A DNA stretch of 64,000 nucleotides from assembly GCA_018806985.1 (NCBI GenBank), contig JADANN010000058.1:1-64000 (forward strand), in the 5' to 3' direction. The position numbers were made by a program, and so were the translations under genes. Shown here one piece after another: positions 45,521 to 57,991 of the stretch; the first letter of the stretch is position 1; each line of letters begins with the position of its first letter. A model generated the notes under the pieces. It saw only the letters and a list, made by a program, of their open reading frames with translations, was not told where the DNA came from and searched no databases. The stretch comes from Angiostrongylus vasorum. Taxonomy: Eukaryota > Nematoda > Chromadorea > Rhabditida > Metastrongylidae.

Positions 45521-46205
45521 TGCCAGAAAAAAAAGAATACACAAAAGACCACTTCATATAAATCAAGCCAATGTCAGATGAGATTACCAAAATATTTGAA
45601 CAACAATAATGCAAAAAGTATGTAATATACCCATAACGATTCAGTGAGAACATTGCGCAACTAAGGCACCACCGTTGAAATTAACAGAGCAAAGTTGTGA
45701 GAAATGAAAAAACCTTTTATTATTTTAGTATATTCTTCGGAGTACACGGAAATGAGAAACGATGGGTGAGGACCATTACAATCGAGTGTTGCAACCAGGT
45801 GTACACCTGAAAATAATGAGCTATGCCTCAATTAAGATGTAACTTATTAAATACATTGAAATTGAAGCCAAAACACATCATTACGTAGGGAATTTTTAAA
45901 CATAATTGTTTTAGCGCCCGCATTCTAATCTAAGCACCATGACCATGTAAGCGCTGGTCGACATTTATAGTAATGACAACAGCTTAACGGAAGCGAATTA
46001 GAGACATACGAAGATAGTTTGGTGGGGGAAAAAACGAGGGCAGTGCTTTTACTAATTCTAAGAACTGTAGCTCACCAATGGTTTCTCGTCCCATCATTTA
46101 TTAATCCCACAAACTAAAGGGTCTGATATTTTAATCAGAAAGTTCAACTAGGAGCAAAACATATACTACGACAGAGTCTACAGAGATACTCATAACTTGT
46201 TTGTA
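45520..46205. other. No recognisable feature
   Basis: AT-rich sequence; I see no supported gene or repeat. Confidence 0.4.
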
Positions 46206-46209
46206 AAGT

Positions 46210-46592
46210 ATGATGTTTTTCGCGTCCACTGAACAAGCTAAACCCAATGGAGGACTGCTGCCTTACATGGATGACTGGTTAGTTCACTGGCTCCGCTCAA
46301 GTAATCACAAAACGGAATCGAGGTAAGTAATCGTAGGACTATGTATACCATTTCTAGGCAGCTCAGAACCCCGTTCTAATTCATTTAAAATGATAACGTT
46401 TAATTTTATACGAGCAGTGTGTGCATCCATTTGCACATACTCTTAACGTTTTTGGACACCCGGAATTTCAAAACCGACTTTTAACAAAAACCCTTCGATT
46501 AATACACCTGTAAAGTGAGAGCGATATCACAAAATGATGTAATTTCACTAATTACTTTTTCCAGAATTTCTAATATTTACAAAGTCGTGTAA
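46210..46592 (+). CDS. Candidate two-exon small ORF, hypothetical
   Basis: A 113-base open stretch from ATG at 46210 (MMFFASTEQAKPNGG onward, including PYMDDWLVHWLRSSNHKTES) ends at an ideal donor AG|GTAAGT at 46323. A TTTTTCCAG acceptor at 46564 is in compatible phase and gives eight more codons and a stop at 46590-46592, for a product of about 46 residues. The YMDD string resembles a reverse-transcriptase box, but no flanking RT motif is present. No homologue is known to me. It could equally be the first exon of a longer gene or chance. Confidence 0.25.
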
Positions 46593-48360
46593 TGGGCAAA
46601 AACTCACAAGCATCGCACACCGTTCTTCCTCTTCTTGGAATCCTTACCGTGATATGAAAACGTAAGTTCTTCTCCTAAAAGACCCAACAACCACATCACA
46701 CCACAAGAGCTATCACAATATCTTCCAGAAAAGTGTAGGTTTTCTGCCATTTTCTACTTCATTGCCCAATGTACATTAATGCTGATATATGCCAAGAAAT
46801 CAAAGAGATAACCTTTAGAGATACTACGCCTTGTGAAGAAAATCATGTTGTTAGTGAGCAAATTTCCACGTGAAAAAAGTGCTACAGCTTCAAGATTAGC
46901 CACATCACCACAAGCATGGTTGAAATACCTGAAAGTGGCGCATATATTTGAGCAGCTAAAAGCAACAACAACAAGAACAACAACGACAACAACATGACTT
47001 CTAAGAGAGTTTACCGTGTAACATTTCCCATTCGAGATGCATCAACGACATATTGTTTCGCTCCAGGTATTTGCTGCTTAAAATAGAAACAATATTATGC
47101 GCACCATATTTAACGCTCGGTTAAAAGGTTTTTGGAACATATGGTGCAATCAGTGAAAAGCAACTTAACACATTTTTTTTTAGAAGATACGAAATAAACA
47201 CTTACAACATTTGCGAACTGGTAGGTAGTGGGTAGTCTTTTTTCAACGGCTGAGCAAAGAGGCATTATCTGGAAACTGAGAATTTCATTAATATGGGTAA
47301 CAAAATGTGAAATTTGTTAACCGTCTATTTTTGCCCTCTATCAATTTTCACGGCAGAGTATGATATGAGATACAACCACAACGATGCTGAGATATTCGCA
47401 GAACTTGGACCCCAGTCGAGATCGAACCACGATCACTCTATCCGAGGGGCTTGCGTACTACGTACTGCATCACGAAGGCTCCTGACATAAAAAATATCAA
47501 TTAGTTTACGGTGGTTTCGTGATTTAAAATACTGAGTGACTGATTCAGAGAAAAGCTATCTGTAACAATTTTTTAGGAAATCAAGCTTTGACGCAGAGAA
47601 GCAAAAATCATTGGTTGTGGAATTGTCAATGAATTCACAGTGCAACTTTAATTTCAAAAGAATCGTGAAGGGAAACTCAATCCGGAAAACGAATAAAACA
47701 GTTTGGAATCTACTACGATTTACAGCATCATTTAAAGGTGCAAGTCAAAGAAGGGGCATACAAAACAACTTCAGTTCACTTGAAGTTCAGTTGGTTCAGT
47801 TCAGTTCATTGGGAAAATAAAAAACCTTCGAAATGTAGAGGTGGCGAGATTTAATCAACGGTTGACAGAATATCGTCATGAAATTTGTTCTGCGCATCTT
47901 TGCGCAACAAACATAAGTCTTATCTTCACCGCGTTTTGGCATGCGACGAAAACTAATGTGTGAACAATTTGCGCCAGAGAAGGCTAAAGACAACGATTTT
48001 GTGTTCGACAGACGATACTCACTTTAACCAACTTCTCCAATCCAGCAAAACAATTAAAATATTACGACGAAACCGAGAAAGTAAAAAATCTCCGTCATCC
48101 AACATATTTATGAAAGCTGTGGGTGTCGAACGGTGCTGTGTCAAACGATGACGGCTTTTCAAGAACCTCGACAATTTACGTTAGTAAAGACAAGCAAATC
48201 TCACTATGTATACAAGACGACCGATAGGTTCCAAAATCCAAGAATTTTGCCGCGGTGGATTAAATAAATTTCATCGTTGGTGTGTAGAATGTGGTAAGTT
48301 CTGTGGATTCCATTAAGTTTACCGCCCACCTTAGCTGCTAATTTCAAAAGTAACACCTGT
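46593..48360. other. Mostly unannotated; one SINE D fragment
   Basis: Positions 47340-47480 hold a family D SINE fragment on the minus strand with a GGTTCGATCTC B box and a TGATGCAGTACG A-box-like motif. It carries the tail CAGAATATC-type block in the form GATATTCGCAGAACTTGG. Plus frames at 47611-47820 and 47960-48151 have no recognisable domain. A GTTCA(G) reiteration occurs at 47770-47810. Confidence 0.4.
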
Positions 48361-48369
48361 CACCAGTAT

Positions 48370-51300
48370 CACCTGTAGTCCTTTTGATCGTCGAGAGACT
48401 CGAGAGGGCGCCAGTAAATCGTCCATTCTTCCCTGTAGCGCGCAGGAGTAGCCTAGTGAGTTCCCCTCGTTCTAGGGATTCTTTGAGCATCATTCCTTTA
48501 TCTAGGCTTTTCGTGAAGAACTCTGACCATCGGGTCGGTGGTCTTCTTGCAGTGCATTTAACATCCCGGGAAATCTAGTCACTAACGGCTCTTGTCCGTT
48601 GTCATTCGTACGCATTACGTGTCCGGCCCACCTTATCTTCGACTGTTTGGCGTACAGAACGGCATCTCTAATTTTTGATCGTTGATGTTGTGGCGTTGAG
48701 CTCACAACTTTAAATGAATACCAAGTCGTTAATAATATTAGTCCTTGTAGTTGCCACGCGGGTTTTTTGGGTGTTAGTCGCTGAGTCGATCGTCTTGAGA
48801 CACTAGGTTAGAACTTAATGGTTATAGTAGCAGTAACAACAATGACAGTAGAGCGAAGTATATGGACGAGTTGGGCAATATGAAGGAACTGGATGAACAC
48901 TGGACGAACGCCACAAACACTTGAAGACGAATGCTGATGGGCTGTCCGTATTACTTCTGCAGTGGGTGTAGCTTTGCCAAAGGGAACTAGAGACAGCGCC
49001 TAGAGAGAGGTTCTAAAGGTTTCTTCTACTACCAGAACCTGATAGGACTACATGTGAAAGGTGCGCAGCTGCTCGTTCGGAAACTCCTTTGGGGCGGCAG
49101 ATGATGGAAAGTACATTCAGCTGACTGTTGTTGAATCAGTGCCCGAAGTGTCGGACAAAGAAGAGCAGCTTATTGAAAGAAATTACAGAATCCTTTTTCC
49201 AGACAACTGCGAAGCAACTGCATGAGGTAGTGGCTAAGAGCCAATTCAGAGAAGATGCGAAGACAGGTTTAAGATAGTTACAGGTGAACAGGAAGCATAC
49301 GCTATTAGAGAAAATAGGAACTATTTGGGGAATAGTTCCTATAGTTGACGCAACTCGGAGCTTCGAATCCCATCCTTCATTTGCGTGGTACTGGGAAACT
49401 CCTAGCATTATCCTTTCGACTGCGCGTACAATAATGCTGACTGATTTTCTATCCTGTTTACGCAGCAAACAGGTTTCCGACGCATATACCCTTGAGTCGA
49501 AAACATGGGCACGGAGTCGGGTGTTCTTTATTCTCCTTGCTATATCCTCGACTCTCTTGAAAGCTCCTCAAGCCGCTCGTTTCCTTCCGCTCAATTCTGG
49601 AGCTCAGTCATTCATCATGTTGATTTCCCAAACTAGCTAGACACAACAGAAGCATTCCGAGACATCGATCCGCTGAGCGAGAATGGGGGCGCACGAAACC
49701 AATCCGTTCCTCATCAACACCGTTCTTGTGAGATTTAGTCGAAGGCCAATCTTTACTCAGGCTTTATCAAAGTCGGCAAGCATTCGTTCCGCTTGGCTAA
49801 TGTTTGGTGTTATGAGTACGATGTCATCAAAAAAGCGAAGATGGTGTAATTGTCGACCGTCGATTTTCACTCCCATGTTGTCCCATTCCAATGTCGCATG
49901 ACGTTCTCGAGGGTGGCATTGAATAATTTTTTGGCGAGATGGTATCGTGCGGCCTTACCGCGCTTTTTGACGTCGATGTCAATATCGTTGTAGAATGGTG
50001 ATTTCTTGGTTGTGAAATCTTTACATAGCTCGTGAAGAATGTTTATATACTAAGTAGGGACTCCTTGACTATCAAGGGCTTCCATGACTGCTTCTATCTC
50101 AGTTGAGTCAAAGGCCTTCTTTAAACAGATAAAAGTGAGAGAGAACGGTCTTTTACACTCGCTCGAAACTTCAGTAAGTCTTGTCATCGTGTGGATAGTG
50201 TCCATCGTACTAAATCCTTTTCGAAACCCTGGTTGCTCAAATGGCTGCCCTTCGTCCAGTGTTCTGTCAATCCTGTTTAAGACGACTCGAGTGATAAGAT
50301 TGTAGACGACAGACTGCAAGCAGATTGGGCGATAGTGGCCTATAACGTGTAGGTCACCGTTCTTGAACAATAACACGGTCGTGCTGGTCTTCCACTGAGT
50401 AGGGACCTTGCATTCAGAAAGGTGACGCGTGAAGAGCCGAGCCAGTGTGTTCATGAGGACTGACTGATGATTCCTCAAATGTTCACATATTATCCTGTCC
50501 GGACGTGGTGCTGTTCGATTGTTCACCGACGAAATGGCATGTCGGATTTCGGAACGGAGAACCAGTTGTACAACATAACCCTCCTTCTTTATTTCATATC
50601 ACGGAAGGTGAACGTGGCTATCGAAGAGATAAGAGTAGTATTCGTGAATGATTTTCTCCATTGCCTTTCTGGACGCTGTAACTGTTCCGTCTAAGCGTCG
50701 GAGTGCAATCATCTTGGTCTTGTAAATGGCGAAGCTTCGGTGGGCTTTGCGAGTGCTTTTTCTCAGCCCTCTACTGCTTCGACCATTACTGCTGCTTTTT
50801 CTCTCTTTTAGATCTTCTTTTATCGCCTGTCTGCATTGTTCTGTAAGTTCCGGCATTAGTTCACGGTTGCCTGCAGCTCGTGCGATTCCACGCTGGCGTA
50901 TCAGCTCGAGTATTTCTGATTGGTGACTTTCGAACTCTCAGCTTTAATAACGCTAACGTGAAGATGTTGAATGAACCGATCGTATTCCTCGTCGATGTTA
51001 TCGACAACGGTATCTTCCCAACAGCCGACTAGCGAATTGAATAACTCCCAATTTATAGTGGTTTTGGGACTTCGGTTTTTGAATTTAGCGGCTTCATCTC
51101 CTTTCCGCGAGAAATAAAATCTTGCACGAAGGAGACGGTAGTCTTTCCCGTGTAGAAATTTGGGACAACCAGCGACATCGGTTAGGCAAAAACCTTCTAT
51201 TTACTATGATATGGTCCATTTCGTTATGGTAATCTCTACAGGGAGACTTCCACGTCCAGCGTTGAGGGTGGGGCTTCTGGAATTGCGAGTTACCATGGAT

Positions 51301-52400
51301 GGTCTTAAACGTCATGTTAAACTCAGAGAGCCACTCACCTTGTTCGTTCCATTCCAATCCGTGGGTCCCAATGTGACGTTCTTCAAACATTCTTCTTGGT
51401 CCATTCTTGCCGTTAAAATCTCCAATGATTACCTTGAAGAATATGTGGTCTTCCTTTAGAACTTCTCCAAGTCCATATAAAACGCATCGACTTCTTCTTC
51501 GTCATTGTTTGATGTCGGAGCGTAAACGACGGTGATTGTCAAAGCCGGTGTTGATCAACAATTTTTTACCGTAAACGTACGATTCCGGGTTGTTAGTTGT
51601 TCCAATAAATCGATGTTCGTGGACAAAGTCGTTTTGACGAGACCATCGACGCCGCCGACTCCTCTGCTGTCGCATGTTCCGAGGAAAAGTTCTTCACCGG
51701 TATCACAGACGGCGTTGAATGAGTGGCGTAGTCTCGTCTCGGCCATACCGATGACGTCTTACCTTATCCTTCTTGCCTGCGTGAGCAAGTCTTCTATCGA
51801 GGACCTGGATTCAAGTGCACGTGCATTGTAGGTACAGATCGTCACCTTAGTTCTTTGCAATCCAGGCAACTTCCATTGGCCCTGAGATTTTAGCAGCCTC
51901 TCCGTACTCGTCCTACCCAACGCTGCCGAATTGGAGGATCTTTCGCGGTCAAGGGAATGACGCCCATTTCTTTCACTGTTTTTAGCATTTTGATACCTTT
52001 TTTTGATACGTATAGCTTAGTGGGCTCTGAATGTGCAGGCTGAGTATACTCATGGGTAGCTTAAGAATCTCTCCTAGAGTGGACATGAAGCTTATTTGTG
52101 GGAGCGACTCCTTAATACTTCGTTTTCACTTGAATGCATGCTTTTGGCAGAACTGACTCGTAGAATACAATCCGCATAAGCTAGAACCTACCCACACACG
52201 CAGGCATGAACACGTCTCGTAGATACAGAAAGTATGTGCCAAATCGGTTCAGCAGAAATAAGGAGTCTATCTCCTAGATCCACCTGTCTCAGCGAAGCAA
52301 AGGTCGCTTTTGGTCCGCGATTAACTCCCTATCCGCCACGTGAGGACACGCCTCGAAGCCTCGCGACTAACCAGCTATCGCGATCCCTTATATGATGAAG
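48370..52400 (-). mobile_element. RTE-type retrotransposon 2, full span but mutated
   Basis: On the minus strand, from the right: 5' UTR (52400-51870), endonuclease (51870-51094: TRARALESRSSI-type start, AETRLRHSFNAV with catalytic Glu kept, [54 protein letters not shown]). A basic linker with AYKTKMIALRR-like sequence follows (50856-50600), then reverse transcriptase (50526-49680: VPTQWKTSTTVLLFKNGDL, FRKGFSTMDTIHTMTRL). The C-terminal tail (48705-48400) reads KIRWAGHVMRTNDN. Motif A reads TFICLKKAFDS, with the catalytic Asp replaced by Cys, and the FADD box reads FFDD. A foreign 665-base segment splits the tail at 48685-49345. Several frameshifts; inactive. Confidence 0.92.
48685..49345. 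mobile_element. Unclassified insertion inside RTE 2
   Basis: Comparison with RTE 4 (continuous at about 61015-61025) shows that roughly 665 bases interrupt RTE 2 here. The insert ends at a 23-base palindrome, GGAACTATT-TGGGG-AATAGTTCC (49318-49340), and an almost identical palindrome occurs at about 56084-56106. No complete protein is encoded. It may be a piece of the second RTE-like family seen at 54890-55430. Confidence 0.55.
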
Positions 52401-53085
52401 GTCCGCGGATCCAAAAAGAATATAAATCGATGAAAAAGAAAGGATAAGCAGGTCATATAATGAAAATCTTGCATGACAAATGGAGAAGAAAAAATGTGGA
52501 TTGGGTCTTAGGAGGAAAAGTCGGGTAACACGAAAAATGCACGATAGACTGATGTGTTTGCAACTTTTCTCGACTAAGTGTGTTAGAGCTGAGAACGATC
52601 TCTGGATCCTGGAATGAGCTCCGTGACAGTCGCCATTTTCATCAGAGCAGGCTGCCATTATGGTCGAGTATTGCGATAGTATATGAACGAGAGATGTAAT
52701 GTTGCGCGCACGATTATCAGTAATGGGTCATCTAAGAACGTAAGAATCGAAGTGACTCACAAGTTTGTGACACTGATAGTGGCAGCAGGCGTTTTCGATG
52801 TTAAGTGTGGTGGATAAGGACAGCAGCCCTTTGCTATCTGAACTACCTTTCTTTCCATGGTAATCTCGAACCCGGGCGTCTGATCCCATAATTACGCATA
52901 GCTTTTCTAGTTTCTAGCACGCTCCAAATAAACGCAATCACGACCACTATTTTTTGCTTTGAGGACATAAAAATGGTGAATTGGCCCCCATCGCTCGTAT
53001 CCCCCGCGAAATAATTCTAATTTCCGAAGTTTTCACTGATTTTGCTGTACTCTGCGTCCATTTGGGACTAGTGGCTGCTAGTTTT
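52370..53085 (-). repeat. Dispersed repeat R, reverse copy
   Basis: This is the reverse complement of 29958-30640 over nearly its full length, wedged between the 5' end of RTE 2 and the broken end of RTE 3. On the minus strand a short frame begins MSSKQKIVVVIAFIWSVLE and is followed by basic residues (RKAMRNYGIRR), but it stops soon after. The 109-codon minus frame 52329-52658 is not conserved intact in the other copy. Confidence 0.65.
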
Positions 53086-54110
53086 TCGGACGTTCTTCTT
53101 GATCGAATCTTGGCGTTAAACTCTCCAACGATGAGCTTGAAGAATGTACGGTCTTCCGAGCAGAATTTCACCAAGTCGATATAGAACGCTTCGAATTCTT
53201 CTTTTTTCATAGTTTTGTTGTCGGGGATAAACAACGAAGATTGTCAAAGCCGGCATTGAACCACATCTTTTAATTGCAAACGTTCGATTCGGGGTTGTTA
53301 GCTGTTCGAATGAATCATTCTCTTTACGACATATGTGTTGAGCAAAATGTCGACGCAGCCGACTCCTCTAGTGTCGCATGTTCCGAGAAACAGTTGTACA
53401 TTATTATAGATGGCGTTGAATGGGTGGCGTCGTCTCGTCTCGGCCAGGCCAATAACGTCGTACCTAGTCCTTCTACTTTCATGAGCAAGTTTTCTATCAA
53501 GAACTCGGATGCAAGTGTACGTGCATCGTAGGTCCAGATCGTCACATAGTTCTTTGCAATCCAGGCAGCTTCCATTGGCCCTGAGATTTTAGCAGCCTCT
53601 TCCTACTCGTCCTACCCAACCCCTGCGAAATTAGGGGGATCTTTCGGGGTCAGGAGAATGACGCCCGTTTCTTTCACTGTTTTTAGTTTTTTGATACCCA
53701 CGTATAGCTTACTGGGCCATGAACGTGGGTCTGGGTATACTCACGTTTAACTTGTCAGGCCTTTCCAGAGTGGACATGGAGCCTATTTGTTGGAGGCGAC
53801 TCCTAACCGCCTCCCATGTACTTCCCTGCCACTTGATTGCAGGCTTTTGGCCGAATTGACTCGTAGAATATAATCTGCATAAACTAGAACGCACCCACAC
53901 ACGCGTGCATGAATACGCCTCGTAAATGCAGAAAGTATGTGCCAAAGCGGACGGTAGAAACAGGGAGTCCATCGCCTGGATCCATCTGCGTCTCAAGGAA
54001 GCGAAGGTCGCTTTTGGTCGGCGATTAACAGTTATCCCCAACCTGGGGACCTGCCACATAGCCTCGCTACGTGGCGGCTTACCGTCTCGAGATCCTTCAT
54101 ATAAGAGATT
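53085..54110 (-). mobile_element. RTE-type retrotransposon 3, 5' fragment
   Basis: It holds the same 5' UTR as RTE 1 and 2 (54110-53570), then an endonuclease with a frameshifted N-terminal part (53575-53324: IWTYDARTLASEFLIENLLM) and a central part ending at the catalytic region VGEFNAKI (53234-53085). Everything downstream, including the reverse transcriptase, is missing. The AETR Glu region reads WPRRDDATHS and is decayed. Confidence 0.85.
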
Positions 54111-54885
54111 CGTGGAATTTCAAAAGTAAGGTTAAAAACCGAAATTACTTTTCACAGAACCTGATACAGTGAGGTTAAAGCAAATCTTGGTCCATAAAAC
54201 ACTGCCACAAAAAATAGCACCGTTTGTTCCTTTATGGATCCAGAATTCGTAATCACCCAAGCACACTTCATTTTTTGTGCCTGCCATCTCAGAATATGCA
54301 TATTTTTTTCATCACATGAGCTGTGCATTGGTTTCGAGGCATACGGTCAAATTTGCCCTTTGGTGACTATGTTCTCTTTTTTTGCATTTCTAACTTTGCA
54401 AAACCTTATTTTACCATATTTCGCTAGATCGCTTATTTATTTTGCTTTTACATCCTGCGCATATTCCTCTACATATTTTTCCAATGTTTTTTTAAATGTT
54501 TTTAGCAATTGTGCGGCGTGTGGTATCCTCAAAGGTTGACCGCCTCTTCGTCATTAGAGAGTGTTCCTGGATGTCGAGCTGAGATGTATTCAAAACGTGG
54601 GATTTATCGCCCAACAAGGTCTGCCAGGCTGACTTCAACGTTCCCTTTTGGAATCACATTTAAGACTGGACCAATATCAAGAATCATTAGCGTCCTACTA
54701 CCAAATTGCCTTCAGTGCGGCAAACCTCGCTCTGATGCAAGATCAGAGGAATCTTTCTTCTAGGCCGCTCTTGGGACCCTTCAGAACCATTAATACTTGA
54801 ACTAGCGATGAATCAAATTTGGTACTCTACACACTAGGTGCTTGTTTTTCCATGTAGAACGGTGAGATATCCCGTAAGAGACGAT
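54110..54885. other. No recognisable feature
   Basis: T-rich sequence. The plus frame 54234-54539 encodes a Phe/Cys-rich hydrophobic peptide without known motifs. The segment 54530-54770 looks GC-richer but fits no family I recognise. Confidence 0.35.
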
Positions 54886-54889
54886 CAAA

Positions 54890-55430
54890 TCTCGAGTTGC
54901 ATATAACTTCAACAGAATGGGAAGAAACGACCACACCCACAGCATGCGATGGATACTGCTTCTTGCTCAACACTAGTAACACCATAACATTCTCTTTAGA
55001 CGCCGATCTTCATACCGTTCTTGAGACCACTGGTTGCATCAAATTCTATATGATCTTCCTGCAAGAGACGAAAGGTGGACTACTGAGATACGCTAATTAG
55101 TTGACAGGAATTTCCCAATAGCGGATGAATAATCCCGTCACGAAATGTCAGCGGCCTTGGCATTCCAGTAACCTCATCTGTTTCTCATAAGGATATGTCG
55201 TATGAGATCTACTGGATCACTTGGCTATTCTTCATGCCTAACTCTTGCAGCAGTATATCAGCAGTGTCACCTGTTATTCACCAACCCATGGAGCTGATGA
55301 GACCAACCTGGATGCGTTCTATTTTCAGGTCAAGGAAATAATCTACGACGAAAAGCTGTTATAAATATTTATTGCTGTAAACTTCTACTTAGACTTCAAC
55401 GATATGGATTTAATAAAAGTAGAACTTAAC
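54890..55430 (+). mobile_element. Endonuclease relic of a second RTE-like family
   Basis: The plus strand encodes, with stops and shifts, a typical APE-endonuclease order: TITFSLDADLHTVLETTGCI, an IFLQETKGG box (catalytic QE-T-K type), then CYSPTHGADETNLDAFYFQV and EIIYDEKLL followed by a VNFYLDFNDM counterpart of the (G)DFNAK box. Wording and spacing differ from RTE 1-4, so this is a separate family. Reverse transcriptase is not recognisable downstream. Confidence 0.6.
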
Positions 55431-57040
55431 ACCAATCTTTTCTGCTCGACAACTGCTTTTCTCACTAGATTATTTGTACATCTGTTTACTCTTCGATCTA
55501 TAGTCCTCTTGGATTTCCAAGATGCGATAACTTGCGTAGGTCTTAGCTGCATGATGGGTCGAAATGTTAGGTCATACGCCAAAACATATCTTTTTGCACT
55601 CTATGGCTAAGAATAACCTTCGAATGCCAGAAATGCGAAGTAGAACACAGTGTCATGTATACTGGTTACGAGTCAGAACACAATTTGCCGCTCTCTATGC
55701 ACACTGTGCAAGACTTTTGACTTGGTCGTCGTGTTGTTAGCCCACGATTCTCCTGTTGCTGTTTATATTAGATGGATCCACAGATGCGTGCTAACAGGAT
55801 TGCGTTCGTTCCTATTAATTATATCTCATTTTCCTGGTAGTCGATAAGTTAGGAACATACTGGACCGTAGATGTAATCTGTGCAACAGAATAATTGCCAG
55901 GATGCTGCATCAAACTTTGGATGTGCTTTATCTAGCCTCCTTGATATGCGCAACAGGCTAATCTTCGTGAACAGCCAGTAAATATACTATATAAGCAAAC
56001 CATACAATAGCAAAGAAAGTTCCTTCGGTCATCCTTCTTTAATAGAGTGATCGTACACGACCTCACTACTGCTGTCACTACTATTCCCCGAATAGTTCCT
56101 ATATTCTATACTGTGGTATGCTTAGATCAACTATATTTACTGGCAATTATCGTAGATCTATTTCTGCACATTCTGCAAATTGTTTGATAGCGACCATCTT
56201 ATGTACCTGCCTTGCAGATGGCTGGAAAAGAAATTCTGTAACTTCTTTTTAACAACTGTTCTTCTGCGCCGGACAGTTCGGGAACTGAAGAAGCAGTTAC
56301 CATCTGCAGGCATTCCTCAGCATTTGCACCTCCAATCTGCGTTTCGTATAAGCTGTTGCATGTATCACATGTATTATCTGTAGAAACTTGTCCCGCATAA
56401 TTTTGGACGAATATAAGCAGCATCGTCAGTTAACTGGAGTCCAGCACTCCGCACAGTGCTCTGCACAGTTCATTCCATAGTTCCTTCCACAGTTCTCCAC
56501 AGCGCTCCCTACCAGTTCTCGCTCGTTCTTGGCACTGACGTTTTCATCTTTCAAACCCTGTATATCGTCACACTGCTAATATTGTATTGCTATTATTTTA
56601 TACAAGTGGTTATAACACAAGCTTGAAATTGTGTTCTACAACACAGTAAAATTCCCGCGTGGCATATTCACACAAGGAGAGCAGTAAACTGAGCTAACGA
56701 CTAACGATTCCAACAATTCACTGCTTCTCTTCGATAAGCACGACCTCATAGTCGGCTTCATCGTGAGAACATCCGGTATGGCCGTAAACTGGAAAAAATT
56801 CTTTTCCTAAGCAAAGAAGAAAAAGTCAAATTGGAAACATTCAGAACGATATTCTATCCAAATGCGACAGGTACGTTAAGCAAGACCTGATCCAAGACGA
56901 GTTGCTTAACGAAGGATAAAAAGGTTTTGCTGCACAGGTACCAATTATTCAATCTAGGAATTCGGATCTTGTTTCCACCACCAAGAAGTCGCTCGACATG
57001 TGAACTGAAACGATCTTAGTGCAACATACCGCTGACACCA
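55430..57040. other. Unassigned; probably remains of the same element
   Basis: Short frames (55404-55610, 55650-55847, 56180-56423) show no motif I can name. A palindrome GAATAGTTCC at 56084-56106 matches the end of the insertion in RTE 2. A run of related CACAGT/CCACAG words occurs at 56440-56510. Confidence 0.3.
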
Positions 57041-57387
57041 GCGGTCCGGAGTTCAGCAAATATCTCAGCAACATTGTGGTTATATGTCACATAATACTCT
57101 GCGATTAAAAATTAGTACGCAGTAAATAAAAATTGACGACATTGTGTTTTATACCGTCGCTTCAGCTTAACTGGGTTCACGCCGATTTGTGCCTCCCAGA
57201 TCAATTCCGTTGATGGGTGATTGCTCATGGTGCCTATAGGTCAGTAACAGTGCTGAGAGAGCTGGAACGAAGGACTCGCATGGTGTAGTGAGCGAACGCG
57301 CTAGCTCCCGGAAAGGGTAATAGGGTGTTCGGACCTCACCCCAGACACCAGCGGTCCGGAGTTTTGCAAATATCTCAGCAACATTAT
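57040..57387 (+). mobile_element. tRNA-derived SINE, family D, tandem copies
   Basis: A tail (57040-57150) runs into a second copy whose head has TGGTGTAGTGAG (A box, 57281-57292) and GGTGTTCGGACC (B-box-like, about 57324). The tail restart GACACCAGCGGTCCGGAG and ATATCTCAGCAACATT follows, cut at 57387 by repeat C. It is the clearest Pol III promoter of this family. Confidence 0.7.
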
Positions 57388-57770
57388 TTCCAAACTGACT
57401 TTCCTTTAACCTCGGCATGACTAATCAATATGTATTCTTTCTTTTCATATTCTTTGGAAGTATTGTTATTACTCTTTACAAGCTGATAGTGATACCGACT
57501 TCTGCAGGATTGATTGTCCGGAAAAAACAAGTTGTTATCACCGGACCACCGTATCCTGCGTAAAAAGGTCATCACCAAGTGAGTATGCTTCATTCGAGAG
57601 ATGGTCCGCTGAGGAAGACACAGCTCGATACGAAGGCGAAGACGCCACATAGAGACGAAGAAGAACGGTGGACTATCTACTCGGAGCACCGGCTCTCATG
57701 AAGACGAAGACCTCGAAACGTTAGCCGAAACAAATCTGTTTGCCAACCTCGTGTAAGCCTATCAAAGAAA
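57387..57770 (-). repeat. Repeat C
   Basis: It carries TTTCCTTTAACCTCGGCATGACTA, GCTGATAGTGATACCGACTTC, GATTGTCCGGAAAA, then GAAGACCTCGAAACGTTAGCCG and CCTCGTGTAAGCCTATCAAAG. It shares blocks with 32623-33085 and 45160-45520. The 101-codon minus frame 57384-57689 is repeat-derived. Confidence 0.6.
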
Positions 57771-57991
57771 GAATATATATCTTGGAAACATTGTGGTTAT
57801 ATGTCATATAATAGCCTGCCATTAAAAATTAGTAGGCATTAAATAAAAATTTACGACAATGCATATAGTAGTTGTACTTATTGATGAAACTGCAGATAAC
57901 TGGAGTGAAGAGGGTAAATGATTTATCGAGAACACACTAATTTATTAAATTAGGGCTATGGCGGACTAAAACATGAATTTAAACAACTAAC
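57770..57991. other. SINE D tail scrap, then intron of the SET gene
   Basis: GAAACATTGTGGTTATATGTCA and TAATAGCCTGCCATTAAAAATT (57783-57850) match the family D tail. No further SET exon can be seen before repeat C. Confidence 0.45.

Noticed and set aside
46255..46290. YMDDWL string as a reverse transcriptase active site
   Set aside because: No other RT motif surrounds it on either side, and the stretch ends in a splice donor 40 bases later.
47380..47480. Possible tRNA gene (GGTTCGATCTC B box)
   Set aside because: The arms do not fold into a full cloverleaf, and the flanks match the family D SINE, so it is a SINE fragment.
47960..48260. Possible Tc/mariner-type transposase fragment
   Set aside because: I could align no catalytic or helix-turn-helix motif; only general basic composition suggested it.
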